Shown here: piece after piece, positions 7,456 through 9,517 of the stretch
Layout: every line of letters begins with the position of its first letter
Numbering within the stretch: the stretch's first letter is position 1
Assembly: GCA_024639625.1 (NCBI GenBank)
Contig: JAHEIA010000073.1
Span: forward strand, 1-9,517
Reading direction: 5' to 3'
Source: Chromatiales bacterium
Lineage (GTDB): Bacteria; Pseudomonadota; Gammaproteobacteria; Chromatiales; Chromatiaceae
Length of the DNA stretch: 9,517 bases
Notes under the pieces: model-generated
Told to the model about the DNA's origin: nothing
The model's database searches: none
The model's input: only the letters and a program-made list of their open reading frames with translations
Program-made: the position numbers and the translations under genes

Positions 7456-8634
7456 ATGTTCGAGCTGATGGATACTCATAGTCAGAGTGCGGTGATCAAG
7501 GTCATTGGGATTGGCGGTGGCGGCGGAAACGCGGTCAACCACATGGTGGATGCCGATATCGAAGGCGTGGACTTCATTTGCGCCAACACCGATGCCCAGG
7601 CGTTGCGCAGCAGCAAGGTGCGCACCGCCCTCCAGTTGGGCTCCGGGATCACCAAGGGTTTGGGCGCGGGTACCGATCCTGAGGTCGGGCGCCACGCCGC
7701 AACGGAAGACCGGGAGCGCATTCATGAAACCTTGGAAGGCGCGGACATGGTGTTTATCACCGCCGGAATGGGTGGGGGCACGGGAACCGGGGCAGCCCCC
7801 GTGGTGGCGGAGATCGCACGGGAGTTGGGGATTCTGACGGTCGCCGTGGTTACCAAACCCTTTCCCTTCGAGGGCGCCAAGCGCATGCAGGTGGCGGAAG
7901 AGGGCATGCAGGCGTTGACCCAGCACGTCGATTCCCTAATCACCATCCCGAACGAGAAACTGCTTGCTGTACTGGGCAAGGAAATGAGTTTGTTGAACGC
8001 TTTTCGCGCCGCCAACGATGTGCTGCTCAACGCGGTGCAGGGAATCGCCGAACTGATCACTCGTCCCGGTTTGATCAATGTTGACTTCGCCGACGTCAAG
8101 ACAGTGATGTCCGAAATGGGACAGGCCATGATGGGCACCGGGTCGGCGAAGGGTGAGAGCCGGGCGCGGGACGCAGCGGAGGCAGCAATCCGCAGTCCGC
8201 TACTGGAGGACATCAACCTTTCCGGCGCCAGGGGCATCCTGGTCAACATTACTGCCGGGATGGATCTGTCGATCGGTGAGTTCGACGAGGTGGGAAATAC
8301 GGTGAAGGAATTCGCCCACGAGGAGGCCACGGTGGTCGTGGGCACCGTAATCGATCCGGATATGAGTGACGAGATGCGGGTGACCGTAGTCGCGACCGGA
8401 CTGGGCCAAGTTGGCGCGGCGGAGGTCCCAGTGCAGCCGGATGAGGCCCCGGTGCGTCTGGTGCAGCCCGAGCGCCCGAAGTCTGCCCCGACAAAGACCG
8501 ATTATAAGGAAATGGACCGGCCTACCGTGATTCGGCAGGGGCGTGATGCATCCAGGTCGTATGGGGGTGCGGCGCAACAAATCGATATGGACTACCTGGA
8601 TATACCGGCATTTCTGCGGCGGCAGGCCGACTGA
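7456..8634 (+). CDS. ftsZ: FtsZ, tubulin-like cell-division GTPase
   Basis: Cytoplasmic GTPase that polymerises into the Z ring. It has 392 residues (E. coli 383). The start gives [30 protein letters not shown] with the first nucleotide loop at about 18-28, written here only to show the normal N-terminus. The tubulin signature GGGTGTG is at residues 106-112. The T7 catalytic loop NVDFADV has Asp210 and Asp213, matching E. coli Asp209/212. The globular domain ends near residue 318; a variable linker of about 55-60 residues rich in Pro, Gln and charge follows. The C-terminal peptide [11 protein letters not shown], the binding site for FtsA and ZipA, is intact at the very end. The start is chosen by the ribosome site at 7443-7447 and by homology. 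It is followed 37 nt later by a strong terminator. Confidence 0.98.
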   Translation: MFELMDTHSQSAVIKVIGIGGGGGNAVNHMVDADIEGVDFICANTDAQALRSSKVRTALQLGSGITKGLGAGTDPEVGRHAATEDRERIHETLEGADMVFITAGMGGGTGTGAAPVVAEIARELGILTVAVVTKPFPFEGAKRMQVAEEGMQALTQHVDSLITIPNEKLLAVLGKEMSLLNAFRAANDVLLNAVQGIAELITRPGLINVDFADVKTVMSEMGQAMMGTGSAKGESRARDAAEAAIRSPLLEDINLSGARGILVNITAGMDLSIGEFDEVGNTVKEFAHEEATVVVGTVIDPDMSDEMRVTVVATGLGQVGAAEVPVQPDEAPVRLVQPERPKSAPTKTDYKEMDRPTVIRQGRDASRSYGGAAQQIDMDYLDIPAFLRRQAD

Positions 8635-8671
8635 GTCCTTCTGCGCTGCGCACTTCTGCCGGGCACCTAAG

Positions 8672-8723
8672 GCTGCCCCGCAGGGTTTCGGCTCCGCCGA
8701 CCCCTGCGGGGCAGCTTCTTTTT
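8672..8723 (+). terminator. Intrinsic terminator after ftsZ
   Basis: GCTGCCCCGCAGGG (8672-8685) pairs perfectly over 14 bp with CCCTGCGGGGCAGC (8702-8715). The 16-nt loop contains a second 5-bp stem, TCGGC (8688-8692) with GCCGA (8696-8700) around TCC, so the whole element may stack as one long hairpin. It is followed by TTCTTTTT (8716-8723). This is a rho-independent terminator on the + strand and probably ends the dcw transcript. No equivalent T-tract appears for the minus strand. Confidence 0.93.
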
Positions 8724-8741
8724 CTCCCCTGCGAAAGCCTT

Positions 8742-8770
8742 TTGTATGAATTTTGCAACTGTGTTACAAT
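8742..8770 (+). promoter_or_regulatory. Probable sigma70 promoter for lpxC
   Basis: The -10 TACAAT (8765-8770) matches TATAAT at five of six positions. The -35 TTGTAT (8742-8747) matches TTGACA at three of six, with a 17-bp spacer. The stretch is AT-rich in a GC-rich region and sits directly behind the ftsZ terminator, which makes a separate start for lpxC likely. Transcription would start near 8777. TTGCAA (8753-8758) is an alternative -35, but its matching -10 is poorer. Confidence 0.65.
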
Positions 8771-8939
8771 CCCGACAATTTCGGGGTTAGCTTGTCTCCG
8801 GCCTATCTCGCAGTAGTATTTGGGGGCAGGATTGGTGCGAGGCATGCGCGGAGTGGATGATTAGGCAGCGGGCGCGGTTGGCTCGGTCCGGGCAGAACCT
8901 GGGGCCGATAGCGGCTGGGCGACGGGGGGAATGATCGGC
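8771..8939 (+). other. lpxC leader region (no gene seen)
   Basis: The ftsZ-lpxC gap is 305 bases. Beyond the terminator and promoter it holds a predicted leader of about 160 nt. CCCGA (8771-8775) pairs with TCGGG (8781-8785), a small stem over the predicted transcription start. A second hairpin spans 8881-8912: TCGGTCC (8883-8889) with GGGCCGA (8902-8908) including one G-U pair, extended by GC/GC past a two-base bulge. The only small ORFs are trivial, for example ATG 8844 to TAG 8864 (MRGVDD). No riboswitch family is recognised. Confidence 0.5.
8924..8929 (+). promoter_or_regulatory. lpxC ribosome-binding site
   Basis: The run of six G at 8924-8929 decides between two in-frame ATG codons. 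It lies 10 nt before the ATG at 8940 but only 1 nt before the ATG at 8931, so 8940 is the workable start and gives the standard N-terminus MIRQRTLK. Confidence 0.7.
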
Positions 8940-9517
8940 ATGATAAGACAAAGAACGTTGAAAAACGTGATTCGCGCTACCGGTGTCGGGCTGCATACCG
9001 GGGAGAAGATCTACCTGACGCTGCGTCCCGCAGCCGCGGATACGGGAGTGGTCTTCCGCCGGGTCGATCTCGAGCAGCCGGTGGAGATCCCGGCGCGCGC
9101 AGAGAACGTGGGAGATACCCGCCTTTCCACGACCCTGGAGAAACAGGGCGTGCGCGTGTCGACTGTTGAGCACTTGCTCTCCGCGTTTGCCGGGTTGGGT
9201 ATCGACAATGCCTATGTCGACGTGAGCGCGCCCGAGGTCCCGATTATGGACGGCAGTGCCGGCCCCTTCGTGTTCCTTATTCAGTCGGCCGGGGTGGAAG
9301 AGCAGAACGCCGCCAAGCGGTTCATTCGCATCAAGCGCACAGTCGCCGTCGAGGAGGGCGATAAGTGGGCGAAGTTCGAGCCGTTCGACGGATTCAAGGT
9401 GGGCTTCTCGATCGACTTCGACCACCCCGCTTTCCGTGAGCGCCCGCAGATCGCGTCAGTGGATTTCTCCTCGACATCGTTCGTCAAGGAGGTCTCTCGC
9501 GCACGCACGTTCGGCTT
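8940..9517 (+). CDS. lpxC: LpxC, UDP-3-O-acyl-GlcNAc deacetylase (5' part; runs off window)
   Basis: Cytoplasmic zinc amidase that carries out the committed step of lipid A synthesis. The first 192 codons are present of about 305. The start [21 protein letters not shown] aligns residue for residue with E. coli LpxC through His19. [17 protein letters not shown] contains the catalytic-type Glu77 and zinc-ligand His78 (E. coli Glu78/His79). [38 protein letters not shown] and SRARTFG follow in the expected order. The other two zinc ligands (E. coli His238 and Asp242) lie beyond the window, as does the C-terminal tail that governs FtsH proteolysis in E. coli, so neither can be checked. The gene follows its own promoter and a long leader, separate from the dcw transcript. 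Confidence 0.97.
   Translation, partial: MIRQRTLKNVIRATGVGLHTGEKIYLTLRPAAADTGVVFRRVDLEQPVEIPARAENVGDTRLSTTLEKQGVRVSTVEHLLSAFAGLGIDNAYVDVSAPEVPIMDGSAGPFVFLIQSAGVEEQNAAKRFIRIKRTVAVEEGDKWAKFEPFDGFKVGFSIDFDHPAFRERPQIASVDFSSTSFVKEVSRARTFG

Noticed and set aside
8771..8785. Stem CCCGA/TCGGG as a second terminator
   Set aside because: Only 5 bp and no T-tract follows; it lies at the predicted transcription start instead.
8844..8864. Six-residue leader peptide MRGVDD before lpxC
   Set aside because: No strong ribosome site, no run of regulatory codons and no attenuator after it; most likely chance.
8787..9425. 212-codon minus-strand frame over the lpxC region
   Set aside because: It is antisense to a clear LpxC reading frame and shows no domain.

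Overview
This window is a dcw (division and cell wall) gene cluster from a GC-rich bacterium, with every recognisable gene on the + strand. The order is ftsW (3' part), murG, murC, a possible small ORF, murB, ddl, ftsQ, ftsA, ftsZ, then lpxC (5' part). The presence of lpxC (lipid A synthesis), FtsQ and FtsA shows a Gram-negative cell. The ftsZ-lpxC adjacency and the close resemblance of each protein to its E. coli counterpart point to a gammaproteobacterium. The high GC content and short MurB would suit a Chromatiales/Ectothiorhodospira-like or related lineage, but that placement is an impression and was not tested.

Bases 1-6160 are packed almost without gaps. ftsW overlaps murG by 16 nt, murG overlaps murC (GTGA), and murB overlaps ddl (ATGA). 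ddl abuts ftsQ (TAA then GTG), and ftsQ abuts ftsA (TGA then ATG). The one apparent break is the 154 bases between murC and the best murB start. A 53-codon ORF fits that space exactly, with ATGA overlaps at both ends and a strong Shine-Dalgarno sequence, while murB itself has a poor ribosome site beside stable hairpins. This is the most unusual thing in the window, though codon use does not prove the ORF is coding.

FtsA is followed by a 59-nt spacer with a good ribosome site and then ftsZ. After ftsZ comes a textbook intrinsic terminator, then an AT-rich sigma70-like promoter and a leader of about 160 nt ahead of lpxC. The cluster therefore probably ends at ftsZ, with lpxC transcribed from its own promoter.

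The gene products work together. MurB and MurC build UDP-MurNAc-L-Ala, Ddl supplies D-Ala-D-Ala, MurG makes lipid II, and FtsW polymerises it at the septum. FtsZ forms the ring, FtsA tethers it to the membrane, and FtsQ links the ring to the periplasmic septal machinery. LpxC commits precursor to the outer-membrane lipid A. No mobile element, CRISPR array, tRNA, rRNA or foreign gene was seen, and apart from the murC-murB interval this is an ordinary core region.
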